A stretch of DNA of 64,000 bases from Paenibacillus phytorum (lineage in GTDB: Bacteria; Bacillota; Bacilli; Paenibacillales; NBRC-103111): assembly GCF_013141715.1 (NCBI RefSeq), contig NZ_WHOA01000148.1, positions 118,654 to 182,653 on the forward strand, given 5' to 3'. The position numbers and the translations under genes are program-made. Numbering within the stretch: the stretch's first letter is position 1; each line of letters opens with the position of its first letter. A model generated the notes under the pieces. It did not search any database and had not been told where the DNA came from. It saw nothing but the letters and a program-made list of their open reading frames with translations. Of the stretch, positions 42,252-50,887 are shown piece after piece.

Positions 42252-43019
42252 ATGTCCATGAATCGAGCTAGAACAGTAGGCAGCAAATGGGTCAAGACGA
42301 AAGTTCTTTTATTAAACAAAGAACTTCGCAAATTTGTTCCGGAAACAAGAATCTATAGTCAAAAGAACCTGCTTGATATGCTAAATAAACATAAGATGGT
42401 TTATGTCAAACCCATCAATGGCACTTTCGGGCAGGGCGTTATTCGTGTAGAGAAAAATGAGACTTATCGATTTCAGTCCGGTAAAGCAGCTAAATCTTTT
42501 CGAACTTTTTTAGGTTTATTCGGTGCCCTAAACAAAGCCAAGTTATCTAGATCCTATTTGGTTCAGCAAGGCATTCATCTCTTAACCCATCAAAAGAGAA
42601 TTTTCGACACACGTATAATGGTACAAAAAAGCCCTAAGAAAACTTGGGAAGCTACTGGTTATATTGGTCGAGTTGCTCATCCACAAAAAATAGTAACGAA
42701 CTTTCATAATAGCGGCAAACCGCTGCCATTAGAATTATTACTTGCTCCCTACTTAAAGAATCAGAAGAAAGATGATTATATCAAAAGCTTGCGACATCTA
42801 GGATATCAAATCGCAACGCATTACCAGAAGGTTTATCCGAGATTTAATGAAATTGGTGTAGATATCGGTATTGATAAAAATTTAAAACCATGGGTCATAG
42901 AAGTAAACACAGCACCTGACCCCTTTATATTTAACCAATTAAAAGATAAAAAAATGTTCTTCAAAGTTCTGCGTTATTCGCGAGCAAACGGCCGATTCTT
43001 ACCCAAAAAACGTAAGTAA
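42252..43019 (+). CDS. YheC/YheD-family ATP-grasp protein (spore coat associated)
   Basis: This is a 255-residue ATP-grasp protein. MVYVKPINGTFGQGVIRVEK is the Lys and glycine-loop part. FDTRIMVQKSPKKTWEATGYIGRVAHP and FNEIGVDIGIDKNLKPWVIEVNTAPDP hold the metal-binding Glu-x-Asn pair. It is shorter than most YheC/D proteins (350-450) because the N-terminal domain is missing. The binding site is GAGGGGC. It forms an operon with the upstream GT4 gene. A paralogue lies at 55397. Confidence 0.82.
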   Translation: MSMNRARTVGSKWVKTKVLLLNKELRKFVPETRIYSQKNLLDMLNKHKMVYVKPINGTFGQGVIRVEKNETYRFQSGKAAKSFRTFLGLFGALNKAKLSRSYLVQQGIHLLTHQKRIFDTRIMVQKSPKKTWEATGYIGRVAHPQKIVTNFHNSGKPLPLELLLAPYLKNQKKDDYIKSLRHLGYQIATHYQKVYPRFNEIGVDIGIDKNLKPWVIEVNTAPDPFIFNQLKDKKMFFKVLRYSRANGRFLPKKRK

Positions 43020-43040
43020 CTCTTGTTTCCTAAGGTTAGT

Positions 43041-43079
43041 AAAAACCTCCAATCCCACTTGAATGGGACTGGAGGTTTA
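43041..43079. terminator. terminator after the YheC-like gene
   Basis: AACCTCCA and TCCCA pair with TGGGA and TGGAGGTTT around CTTGAA. Confidence 0.85.
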
Positions 43080-43085
43080 TTTGCT

Positions 43086-43688
43086 TTATGAGGTTACTCG
43101 GCGCTGGTGTACCATCATCTTAGTTAATAAGCCAAGACCTATAATAATAACCGCGACAATAATCCATATTGGATGATGGAATTGTGTATAGATGTGGTGC
43201 CACGCTTTTCCAAGCTTTTGACCAAGAAGAACAATAACCAAAATCCAAGCCAATGCGCCAAAGTACGAGATACTCATGAATTTGGTGAACCGCATTCTCG
43301 TAGCCCCTGCAATGAAAGGAGCAGCATGCCTTAGCCCAGCTACATAATAGCCAACTAAAAGTAAAATGGCACCATGCTTTTTAAAAAGTTCTGCCCACTT
43401 TTCTAATCTGTTCTCGGAAAGCTTAATCCACTTGGTAACCTTGCTGATACGCTTCAAACCAATGCTTTGTCCAAGCAGGTAATTAAGTGTCATCCCTGCA
43501 CAAGCACCAAGCCAAGCAAAGCCGATGATGCCACCTATGTGTAGATTAGCTTTTAATGCTATATATCCTGCTCCTAGCAGAATAATCTCAACCGGAAGCG
43601 GTATGCCAACAATGCCAATGAAAAGTAACAAAAATATACCCGGATAGCTATAATGGGTGATTAAATTAATCATAGTATGATGATTCAT
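43086..43688 (-). CDS. DedA-family membrane protein
   Basis: This is a 200-residue integral membrane protein with about five helices. The DedA pattern is FIGIVGIPLPVEIILLGAGYIA near residue 25, then YLLGQSIGLKRI and, centrally, KHGAILLLVGYYVAGLRHAAPFIAGATRMRFTKFM. DedA proteins (VTT fold) flip or recycle undecaprenyl phosphate and phospholipids. The start has AGGTGAACAAAA. The unit is separate from the NlpC/P60 gene, which is divergent from it. Confidence 0.88.
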   Translation of the reverse strand: MNHHTMINLITHYSYPGIFLLLFIGIVGIPLPVEIILLGAGYIALKANLHIGGIIGFAWLGACAGMTLNYLLGQSIGLKRISKVTKWIKLSENRLEKWAELFKKHGAILLLVGYYVAGLRHAAPFIAGATRMRFTKFMSISYFGALAWILVIVLLGQKLGKAWHHIYTQFHHPIWIIVAVIIIGLGLLTKMMVHQRRVTS

Positions 43689-43942
43689 TTTTGTTCACCT
43701 GCCTCGTAATAATCGTACCATAGGAATGTGAGAAGAGCATGAGAGTAGGATGAATAAAGAAATAAACCTTTCTTGTCAAGGTTTTTGGCCTCATTGGATT
43801 CTCATGGTTTTCTAATAAACCTCGTATCCTCCTGATTTGACCTAGTATTCCCCTATCGTTGGTAATCTATAGGTCATACTGGATGTGTTAAGGTTATCCC
43901 AGGTGGAAGCCTAAAACACGATCCTGAAGGAGGACATCAATC

Positions 43943-44461
43943 ATGAACAACATGAGAAAGAACCGCCTAAGTAAATCGCTATTAGGAATTACACTTAGTG
44001 TATCCTTATTTGCATCAGCTAATCTCATAGCTGCGCCGCAATCCGCACATGCTGCAAGCGCAGCTTCTATAACAGCAGCTTCAACAGCCATGTCTGGGAA
44101 AGCAAATAGTATTATCTCTACTGGTCAACAGTACCTTGGCGTGAGATACAATTTCGGAGCACAGAAAAGCACTACAAGTTCATTTGACTGCTCGTCTTTT
44201 ACGCAATATGTATATGGGAAGAATGGGATTAGTTTGCCCCGTTCATCCAAGCAGCAATCACAGGTAGGTACATTCGTGCCTAGAAATCAGCTGCAGCCAG
44301 GAGACCTTGTCTTCTTCTATTCACCCATTCATCACGTCGGTATTTATATGGGTAATGGTAAGGTTCTTCACACGTACGGCAAGCCTGGCGTAACGATTTC
44401 AGATATGAATTCCGGTTGGTGGAACAAAAATTACAAAACTGCTCGCCGCGTGTTGAATTAA
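43943..44461 (+). CDS. secreted NlpC/P60 peptidoglycan endopeptidase
   Basis: The 172-residue precursor has a Sec signal (residues 1-38, NRLSKSLLGITLSVSLFASANLIAAPQSAHA) and a single NlpC/P60 domain. The catalytic Cys is in TSSFDCSSFTQYVY, the His in HHVGIYMGNG and the third polar residue in VLHTYGKPG. It should cut gamma-D-Glu-type bonds in stem peptides. It is much shorter than LytE/F and lacks LysM or SH3 repeats. AAGGAGGACATC precedes the ATG. The 254-bp upstream gap has a TGACCTA/TAGGTCA stem near 43840-43880 of unknown role. Confidence 0.9.
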   Translation: MNNMRKNRLSKSLLGITLSVSLFASANLIAAPQSAHAASAASITAASTAMSGKANSIISTGQQYLGVRYNFGAQKSTTSSFDCSSFTQYVYGKNGISLPRSSKQQSQVGTFVPRNQLQPGDLVFFYSPIHHVGIYMGNGKVLHTYGKPGVTISDMNSGWWNKNYKTARRVLN

Positions 44462-44472
44462 GCCTTACTTGC

Positions 44473-44511
44473 AAAAAACTCCTTCCAGATATCCATCTGA
44501 AGGAGTTTTTT
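44473..44511. terminator. strong bidirectional terminator
   Basis: AAAAAACTCCTTC and AGAT pair with ATCT and GAAGGAGTTTTTT around ATCC. It serves the NlpC/P60 gene (plus) and the six-gene envelope operon (minus). Confidence 0.9.
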
Positions 44512-44514
44512 GCA

Positions 44515-44685
44515 TTAAATGACTTTACTTTCTTCATGATCTCCGCTTTTTCCGGGAATGATAAGAATATGGTCTAAGATAAACTTCTTCTCTACATCAG
44601 ATAAATTCGATTGGTGAATTAGATGGACTACTTTTTCTTCAAGTTCATAGATCGTTTGCAAAAAATCATCTAGACTCTCCTTCAT
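44515..44685 (-). CDS. small helical protein, 56 aa, last gene of the envelope operon
   Basis: The ATG at 44685 follows AGAGGATTGATCCGG; an earlier ATG at 44703 has no binding site. The product is helical and acidic (ESLDDFLQTIYELEEKVVHLIH, LSDVEKKFILDHILIIP). It has superficial similarity in size to Spo0E-like phosphatases, but the SQELD-type motif is absent, so I do not assign it. It starts about 19 bp after the glycosyltransferase stop and is presumably cotranscribed. Confidence 0.55.
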   Translation of the reverse strand: MKESLDDFLQTIYELEEKVVHLIHQSNLSDVEKKFILDHILIIPGKSGDHEESKVI

Positions 44686-44704
44686 CCGGATCAATCCTCT
44701 CATC

Positions 44705-45835
44705 TTATAAGGATAGCGAAACTGGTTTATTATTCGAATTATTCATACTTAGCATCATATCATTCACGATGTGAACAGCCGCTTGACTTCGTTGCAATGT
44801 TCTCATGCGTTCTTTTATTTCTTCATGCAAGCTTGGATGATTGATTAAATAAGTGATTTTACTGATAAATTCCTTCATATTCGTAGAAATCGATGCCATC
44901 CCGCGGCTAGAGAGATACAGGGCATTTTCCTTTTCTTGACCGGCATAGGGCCTATAAATAAAGATAGGCAGTCGTAAAACAATGGCCTCTGTTAATGTTA
45001 ATCCCCCTGCTTTCGTTACAATACAAGTTGCCTGAGACATCCATTCATGCACATTGTCAACAAATCCAAGAATCGTTATACCCGGAAAAGCAGCAAATTC
45101 GTCTTCAAGCTTACCTTTCAACCTCTCATTTCGGCCACAAACAACGACCAATTGACAATTATCTAGAACAGCTAAACCATTCAACATTTCCTCTAAATAG
45201 CTGGTGACACCGCTGTCTGATGCCATGATAAGAATGATCTTCTTTTTTTGACTTTTGGCGTTGCTATTCCTCTCATTTGCGAACTCTTGTCGCAACGGGA
45301 TTCCGCTAACCTCAATACGGTCCTTACTGAACCCTTTGAAAATGATTTGCTGCTTTAATTCTTCCGTAGCCACATAATATTTATCAACATTCGGGTGTAA
45401 CCAACTGGCATGTAAAGCATAATCCGTAAGTACAGTGAAATTCGTAATGCCCATAGAACTGCACACTTCAGGCGATGCGCCGAATGGAAAGGTGTTAACA
45501 ACAACATCCGGACGCTCATGATGAATAAGTTCTCTCAGCTTCTTTTTACCAAGATAGGTCATGGATCTCTGGAATAAAGCGGTCCGTTTGGTTTCACGGG
45601 TTAAGTAATAGCTCCAGCCGTAATAATCAAGTCCTATGCGAGAACTTTTTGTGCTTTTGTTTATTAGCGAGGTAGTAATTAAGTTAATGAATGGATGGCC
45701 TTCTTGCATCAGATTGACAATCTTCACCTGATCTACACCTTGCCTCAAGAATTGCTGCTGCAAGGCTTTTGAAGCTTGTAGATGTCCGTTACCATAGCTA
45801 GCTGTAAGTATCAATACACGAGGATTCACATTCAT
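44705..45835 (-). CDS. MGDG-synthase/UgtP-like glycosyltransferase (GT28)
   Basis: This is a GT-B enzyme of about 376 residues. The N-terminus has VLILTASYGNGHLQASKAL, the MurG/MGDG-synthase motif that contacts the lipid acceptor. The donor half has VEVSGIPLRQEF near 180 and VTKAGGLTLTEAIVLRLPIFIYRPYAGQEKENA near 280, characteristic of UgtP and diacylglycerol glucosyl/galactosyl transferases. It probably makes glycolipids or lipoteichoic-acid anchors at the cytoplasmic face. Start choice is unsure: ATG 45835, TTG 45841 (better spaced from AAAGGTGG) or ATG 45859. It follows the response-regulator gene by 33 bp. Confidence 0.83.
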   Translation of the reverse strand: MNVNPRVLILTASYGNGHLQASKALQQQFLRQGVDQVKIVNLMQEGHPFINLITTSLINKSTKSSRIGLDYYGWSYYLTRETKRTALFQRSMTYLGKKKLRELIHHERPDVVVNTFPFGASPEVCSSMGITNFTVLTDYALHASWLHPNVDKYYVATEELKQQIIFKGFSKDRIEVSGIPLRQEFANERNSNAKSQKKKIILIMASDSGVTSYLEEMLNGLAVLDNCQLVVVCGRNERLKGKLEDEFAAFPGITILGFVDNVHEWMSQATCIVTKAGGLTLTEAIVLRLPIFIYRPYAGQEKENALYLSSRGMASISTNMKEFISKITYLINHPSLHEEIKERMRTLQRSQAAVHIVNDMMLSMNNSNNKPVSLSL

Positions 45836-45868
45836 GCTCAAGGAAAAACCACCTTTCATCGCATACGT

Positions 45869-46555
45869 TTATAGGCGAAAACGATAACCTGCACCCCATA
45901 CCGTTTCAATATATTGAGCGTTGGATGCATCTAATTCAATCTTCTCTCTTATTTTACGAATATGGACCGTAACAGTCTGTGGATCTCCCATCGCATCCAT
46001 TCCCCATATACGGTCAAAAAGGTGATCTTTGCTGTACACACGATTCGGATTCATAGCTAGAAAATAGAGTAAATCAAATTCCTTCGTCGTAAGGCTAATT
46101 TCCTGCTCATGAACGAAAACGCGACGTGAACCGTAATCAATTAAAAGACCATGTATGCGAATTTCTTCGCTGTTTTCTTTGGTGCCTATTAATCGCTCAT
46201 AGCGTGCCAAATGCGCTTTGACTCTTGCAACCAGTTCTCCAGGTTTAAACGGCTTTGTAATATAGTCATCTGCTCCAAGACCAAGGCCCCTAATTACATC
46301 GATATCCTCTTTTTTTGCAGTTACCATCAGGATAGGAATTTGATGCTTCTCGCGAATTTGCTTGCATACTTCGAATCCGTTCAATAGAGGGAGCATGACA
46401 TCAAGAATGATTAGATCATACTCTCCACTGAGTCCTAGCTTCAAACCTTGCTCGCCATCCATCGCGATATCCACTTTAAAGCCACTCACTTCCAAATAAT
46501 CACGTTCGAGTTCAGCAATAAGTTGTTCATCTTCTACAATTAATAGTCGTTTCAT
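45869..46555 (-). CDS. OmpR/PhoB-family response regulator
   Basis: The 228-residue protein has a receiver domain (LLIVEDEQL, acceptor Asp in DLIILDVMLP near residue 52, Lys in ITKPFKPGEL near 103). It is followed by a winged-helix DNA-binding domain (LTTKEFDLLYFLAMNPNRV, YIETVWGAGYRF). Its ATG overlaps the kinase stop by 4 bp. It presumably controls its own operon, which contains the ABC transporter and the GT28 enzyme. Confidence 0.92.
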   Translation of the reverse strand: MKRLLIVEDEQLIAELERDYLEVSGFKVDIAMDGEQGLKLGLSGEYDLIILDVMLPLLNGFEVCKQIREKHQIPILMVTAKKEDIDVIRGLGLGADDYITKPFKPGELVARVKAHLARYERLIGTKENSEEIRIHGLLIDYGSRRVFVHEQEISLTTKEFDLLYFLAMNPNRVYSKDHLFDRIWGMDAMGDPQTVTVHIRKIREKIELDASNAQYIETVWGAGYRFRL

Positions 46556-48030
46556 TCGTTTTCACCGTCTTTGTGCCTTCTAAGCGGCAAGTTGATAGTC
46601 ATACAAGTCCCTTCACCTTTCATACTGCGAGCCCCAATGGTTCCGCCATGACCTTCGATCATTTGCTTCGAAATCGCTAACCCCAAACCGCTCCCCCCAT
46701 TATTACTGTTCCTGGACGGATCTGCTCGGTAAAAGCGATCAAAAATATGCGGAAGCGCCTCAGCATCCATACCTACTCCATTATCTGTAATTTCAATGAT
46801 GACATGTTCCCCAGCTATCCTAGCGATCAGACCAATATGTTTCTCTGGTTTATTCATATATTTTAAGCTATTGTCCATTATGTTAGTGAAAACGCGTTTC
46901 ATTTTATCCCGATCAATCGAGACCTCAATATGCTTGTGTAACGCGATATCTGACTTATAATGAACGCCTTGTTTGCCAAGTTCAAATTCAAGTTCATCGG
47001 ACCAATCTTCTAAAAAAGATGCGAAATCAACGACTTCAAAATTGAAGGGCATCCGCTTCAAATCCAATTTGGAATATAGAAATAATTCATCAATTAAATG
47101 ATCCATCTCTTCAGCCTTGGACGAAATGATTTCGATGTATTTTTGTTTTTTGTCAGGGGTATCGGCTATTCCGTCACCTAGACCATCTACATAGCCTCTA
47201 ATCGCTGTAAGAGGTGTCCGAATATCGTGTGAAATGTTAGAGATAAGCTCTTTACGATTTTCTTCGTATTGAATTTGCGTATGAATAGACTCTCGCAATT
47301 GTTTTCGCATTTGTTCAAAGGCTATGCTGAGTTGCCCAATTTCATCCTTACTTGTGATCTGTACTTGGAAATCAAGATCACCAGATTGAATCCTTTTCAT
47401 AGCATTTTTTAACTTTCGGAGAGGGGTAATGATACTTTTTGAGACAAAATAGGTTAATAAGGTATGCGTGAGAATCAGAATAATAAGTAAAGTGATAAAA
47501 AGAATAGGGAAAAATTTCTGCGTGAAATTGACGATCGGATTCACCGTCGTAATAATGAAAACACTTCCCGGTTGTTGTCCGACATTGTAAAAATCGAAAG
47601 AGGTTACTCCCAGTAACTCTCTCCCATACCGCTTGGCATCTTCCCGCTCTGGATGTCCAGGGTGCTTGAAAGCAGGCAGCTGCTGGAGTACATCTGATCC
47701 TTGCAAGGTCGGAGAAACATAGACTAACGTATTATCCTTACGTACAACCAGCTTTGAGTTACTTAACTGAAGCTCTTGATCAATATCCGCTAGGTACGTT
47801 GAGTCGGCTAAGATGGACGGATTTTTCTCCGAGGAACGTTTCATATCTTTAAGCGTATGTTCCACATTCTGATTCTCGAATAGCCCGATACCAGACCCAT
47901 ATTGATCACGGATACTTTGGAAATCGCCTTTAAAAACAACGACCAATAGAACAGCTGTAATCATCATCATAACAAGTGGAATTAGCAGCATCGCCGCATA
48001 GGAAAGCAATAACTTCAGACGAATGGACAT
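46552..48030 (-). CDS. sensor histidine kinase with large extracytoplasmic domain
   Basis: This is a 492-residue kinase. Helices lie at about 8-32 and 175-198, with about 140 extracellular residues between them. HAMP follows (SIITPLRKLKNAMKRIQSGDL), then the phosphoacceptor ISNISHDIRTPLTAIRGYVDGL (His near 272) and an HATPase domain (NIMDNSLKYM, DNGVGMD, GGSGLGLAISKQMIEGHGG). It pairs with the response regulator. The extracellular sensor is larger than in BceS-type detectors, so it probably senses its own signal rather than the transporter only. GGGGAATCTACTC precedes the ATG. Confidence 0.9.
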   Translation of the reverse strand: MSIRLKLLLSYAAMLLIPLVMMMITAVLLVVVFKGDFQSIRDQYGSGIGLFENQNVEHTLKDMKRSSEKNPSILADSTYLADIDQELQLSNSKLVVRKDNTLVYVSPTLQGSDVLQQLPAFKHPGHPEREDAKRYGRELLGVTSFDFYNVGQQPGSVFIITTVNPIVNFTQKFFPILFITLLIILILTHTLLTYFVSKSIITPLRKLKNAMKRIQSGDLDFQVQITSKDEIGQLSIAFEQMRKQLRESIHTQIQYEENRKELISNISHDIRTPLTAIRGYVDGLGDGIADTPDKKQKYIEIISSKAEEMDHLIDELFLYSKLDLKRMPFNFEVVDFASFLEDWSDELEFELGKQGVHYKSDIALHKHIEVSIDRDKMKRVFTNIMDNSLKYMNKPEKHIGLIARIAGEHVIIEITDNGVGMDAEALPHIFDRFYRADPSRNSNNGGSGLGLAISKQMIEGHGGTIGARSMKGEGTCMTINLPLRRHKDGENE

Positions 48031-48047
48031 GAGTAGATTCCCCGTTT

Positions 48048-48794
48048 TTATACTTCTTTTCTATCAAATTTATAGTAACCAAGTGCCAAAAACAACATAC
48101 AACTGGAAATCAGGAACAAAGACGTAGTCAATAGCTTACCCGCGGAAACGGTTTGACTGAGCCATAACATATGCCAATCCGTATAGGAGGCAGGTGAAAA
48201 CGCAGCAATAGAGCTCATCAAGAATGGAGCAATTTTGGCAGCCGCGTATAGCACGAGTGAAAAGACCATGAAGGTGCTGGCACTTTTGAAGAACTGAGAA
48301 ACGAATACAAACAAGGCTGACAAAGCAAACATGGAGACAACTGCAGCGATGTAAGCTTTCAACATATGGAACGAATCCGTGAAATTGGCTGATGTCCCAG
48401 CGAATAGGTTGCAGATAAAGGTAACAATGCCGAGTAGAATCAGAATTCCAGCAATACCTGTACCAAGAGCTGCGACTTTTGTTCCATAAACTTGAAAGCG
48501 TGAATTCGGACGAAGTAATGCAAGCTTCAGCGTTCTTGATGCCACTTCATTTGGAAATAAATCGCCAGTAACCGTTAAAATAAACAGTGGAATCCATATA
48601 CTTGTATAAATCGTTAACATCTCAATTGGAAAGGACTGGCTTACGGCAATAAGCCCGAGAATTGGCTGTAAGGCATTGAGAGAAATGGCAAGCAGAACAG
48701 GAAGAATCGCTGAAAAGATAGCGAACATAACTACTTTCTTCCGATACAACAGCAAGTAAAGTTCATTTAAGTATCCAGCGCGCCATCTATGCAC
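48048..48794 (-). CDS. ABC-2-type permease
   Basis: This is a 248-residue membrane protein with about six helices. It follows the BcrB/lantibiotic-immunity (LanE/G, ABC-2) pattern: short N-terminal arm NELYLLLYRKKVVMFAIF, then LFPNEVASRTLKLALLRPNSRFQVYGTKV, then four helices. It pairs with the ATPase whose stop it overlaps by 8 bp. The start is GTG at 48794 with AGGAGGACAAAGATT. Such transporters expel or disarm bacitracin-like or lantibiotic peptides; the substrate here is not known. Confidence 0.82.
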   Translation of the reverse strand: MHRWRAGYLNELYLLLYRKKVVMFAIFSAILPVLLAISLNALQPILGLIAVSQSFPIEMLTIYTSIWIPLFILTVTGDLFPNEVASRTLKLALLRPNSRFQVYGTKVAALGTGIAGILILLGIVTFICNLFAGTSANFTDSFHMLKAYIAAVVSMFALSALFVFVSQFFKSASTFMVFSLVLYAAAKIAPFLMSSIAAFSPASYTDWHMLWLSQTVSAGKLLTTSLFLISSCMLFLALGYYKFDRKEV

Positions 48795-49524
48795 AATCTT
48801 TGTCCTCCTTGGAAAGCTGAAGTTCGTCTATATAGAATTGCTCTAAGGATTGATTGCTTTGCAGCAGTTCGGATACGTACCCTTCTTTCTTCAAATGTCC
48901 TTCTACAACAATCCCCACCCGATTACATAGCTGCTCTAGCTCGTGTATCATATGGCTTGAGATTAAGAAAGACGTTCCCTTCTCATCGGACAGCTGCTTA
49001 ATCAACTTTCGAAACATCACCGTACCTTCGATATCCAGCCCGTTCGTAGGCTCATCCAGGATGACAAGCTTAGGTTCCGGCAGGATAGCCGCGGCAAGTG
49101 CTAGCTTTTGTTTCATACCTGTGGAATAGCCTTTGATTTTCTCCTTACGAACTTTGAACAAGCCCACAAGATCCAAGACTTCTTCAATTCGCTTTGGCGT
49201 GACATTCGGATAGAACCGGGCGACTAGTTCTAAGTACTGCCATGCGCTAAGAAAATCATGAAAATCTGCCGATTCAATCATGCTGCCAACGTGCTGCATA
49301 CCTTGTTCGAATTGTTCAACGATATTGGCATTAAACAATGTGATCATCCCTTGATCTGGACGTATTAAACCTGTTATTAGCTTTAGAAACGTTGTTTTTC
49401 CAGCGCCATTTGGCCCAAGTAATCCATATACATCTCCTGCATGCAGCTGGAGACTCATATCACGAATTCCCCGGTCATTGCCATATACTTTGCTTAAATG
49501 AGCCGTCTCTAATATGGTGTTCAC
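48787..49524 (-). CDS. ABC transporter ATPase, BcrA-like
   Basis: The 245-residue ATPase starts with GTG (AAAGGGGAATCTTA upstream). Walker A GLLGPNGAGKTT near 38, signature YSTGMKQKLALAAAIL near 136, Walker B KLVILDEPTNGLD near 158 and SSHMIHELEQLCNRVGIV complete the motor. The pattern is of the BcrA/DrrA export class. It is the first gene of the envelope operon. Confidence 0.88.
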   Translation of the reverse strand: MNTILETAHLSKVYGNDRGIRDMSLQLHAGDVYGLLGPNGAGKTTFLKLITGLIRPDQGMITLFNANIVEQFEQGMQHVGSMIESADFHDFLSAWQYLELVARFYPNVTPKRIEEVLDLVGLFKVRKEKIKGYSTGMKQKLALAAAILPEPKLVILDEPTNGLDIEGTVMFRKLIKQLSDEKGTSFLISSHMIHELEQLCNRVGIVVEGHLKKEGYVSELLQSNQSLEQFYIDELQLSKEDKDCA

Positions 49525-49666
49525 TAAGATTCCCCTTTTCTTATGAGAAAATCTCTATCGAGGCCATTCAAAGATGAGCGACCGCGTTTAGAGGTAGGTT
49601 TTATCGCCAATAAGAAAGCGGTTTCGTGAACCGAAAACTTATACTTTCTTATGTGGTAAGATAAAG

Positions 49667-49696
49667 CAGATAGGCTTGGACAGGGAAGCCTATCTG
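49667..49696 (-). terminator. terminator of the secreted 306-aa gene
   Basis: CAGATAGGCTT pairs with AAGCCTATCTG around GGACAGGG. On the minus strand it is followed by CTTTATCTT. It lies 32 bp after the stop at 49729. Confidence 0.7.
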
Positions 49697-49728
49697 CTGT
49701 TACCTAATAGGTTTACAAATGCTGATTA

Positions 49729-50649
49729 TTATTCGTTATCGCCTTGTTTACCTTGGTGATCATGCTTTAATGTTTGTACGGTTTTACCAGTCAGATCAAT
49801 GGTTTCAGGTGCTGTGCTGTTATAACCGGACAGATCCGCTTGAAGGTGAAGCGTAACTTGGTGCACCGCACCACTATCATCTTTACCAGAGACCGTTAAA
49901 TCTGCTTCTTGATGAGAGATATAATTATTAGCATTTACGGTTGCCTTAATGGATACTTTATCGATTTTGATATCTTGCGTCAGCTGTGGAGCCGCGTTTT
50001 TCAAGAAATCTTCTTTGAACGGCAGCTCATTTGCTTTTAAGGCGTCATCATTAGTCTCACCGTCATTCTCTTCTTTGGTTGCTTGTTTAATAGCAATCGG
50101 TGCAAGAGCGTTAACTACAGTAGGAATCTGAGCGTTGTCAAGTTGAATGGCGATCTCTTTAGACCCATCTGCTTTCGTATCAACAGCCACATAGTCCTTC
50201 AGATTACCAACTAAAGCGTCGATGACCGTCTCTACTTGCTGAGGAATGTCAGTTTCATTCAGCTTTTTCTCGGCTTTGTGTTTCTTTCCGCCTTCTTGTT
50301 TCACGAAATACACATCGCTAGCGTTTGATTTAAGTACGGTTTGATCATTTTGCTTATAGAAGCTGAGCGATTGTTGGGTACCATTCGCTAACACATCTGC
50401 ACTTCCGCTTGCCGTTTTCGTATCCAGGCTCACTTTGAAGCTTCCATTTGCACTTGCAAGCACATTACCGTTATCTTGTAAGGCTGCTGACGCTTGTACA
50501 GCTACATTTTGAACGGTTTTGGTGTTTTTCAGAGCAGATTTATAGGCATCATACCCAGATGTACTCGCCAATGCACTAAACCCAGTCGTCACCATGACAA
50601 TACTACTGATTCCAACAGCGCTACCTAACATTAACCATTTCTTTTTCAT
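49729..50649 (-). CDS. secreted protein, 306 aa, unknown function
   Basis: The precursor has a Sec signal (MKKKWLMLGSAVGISSIVMVTTGFSALAS, cleavage near 29). The mature part is rich in Ala, Asp, Lys and Thr, with repeated beta-strand segments such as NGSFKVSLDTKTASGSADV and ISHQEADLTVSGKDDSGAVHQVTLHLQADL, suggesting a LolA/LppX-like beta sheet. It has no Cys. An acidic stretch (KEENDGETNDD) lies near 198. The RBS is TAGGAGGAAAAA. Two tandem hairpins lie just upstream of the binding site, which may regulate it. Confidence 0.72.
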   Translation of the reverse strand: MKKKWLMLGSAVGISSIVMVTTGFSALASTSGYDAYKSALKNTKTVQNVAVQASAALQDNGNVLASANGSFKVSLDTKTASGSADVLANGTQQSLSFYKQNDQTVLKSNASDVYFVKQEGGKKHKAEKKLNETDIPQQVETVIDALVGNLKDYVAVDTKADGSKEIAIQLDNAQIPTVVNALAPIAIKQATKEENDGETNDDALKANELPFKEDFLKNAAPQLTQDIKIDKVSIKATVNANNYISHQEADLTVSGKDDSGAVHQVTLHLQADLSGYNSTAPETIDLTGKTVQTLKHDHQGKQGDNE

Positions 50650-50666
50650 TTTTTCCTCCTAATATA

Positions 50667-50729
50667 GGGATCTTTGAGTGTAGCTCAAAGTCTCTCCGCT
50701 TTGGGATCTTTGAGTGGAACTCAAAGTCT
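50667..50729 (-). repeat. two tandem 27-bp hairpin repeats in the 5' leader of the secreted protein gene
   Basis: GGGATCTTTGAG-N5-CTCAAAGTCT occurs at 50667-50693 and 50703-50729, 36 bp apart. Arms CTTTGAG/CTCAAAG are perfect, with loops TGTAG and TGGAA. They lie 18-80 bp before the start of the gene at 50649. Confidence 0.8.
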
Positions 50730-50813
50730 GGGCTTACAACTACATCTTAGTCAGCAAAAGTGAAGTGCTTGTGAAGCATTTCTTAAATCTTTCTTAACTC
50801 TCTGTCCACAAAA

Positions 50814-50844
50814 AGAAAAACCCGTTTAGCATCTAAACGGATTT
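50814..50844 (-). terminator. terminator of the phosphoesterase operon
   Basis: On the minus strand CCGTTTAG-ATG-CTAAACGG is followed by GTTTTTCTTTTTG. It lies 44 bp after the stop at 50888. Confidence 0.85.
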
Positions 50845-50887
50845 GCATACTGCTTACCTATGAACTGTGAGTTATTATGTTTTATCT

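Noticed and set aside
43689..43942. c-di-AMP (ydaO) riboswitch before the NlpC/P60 gene
   Set aside because: This riboswitch often precedes such hydrolases, but the conserved ydaO core elements are not present; only a simple TGACCTA/TAGGTCA stem is seen.
44515..44685. Spo0E-like phosphatase
   Set aside because: Length fits, but the SQELD-type signature helix is missing.
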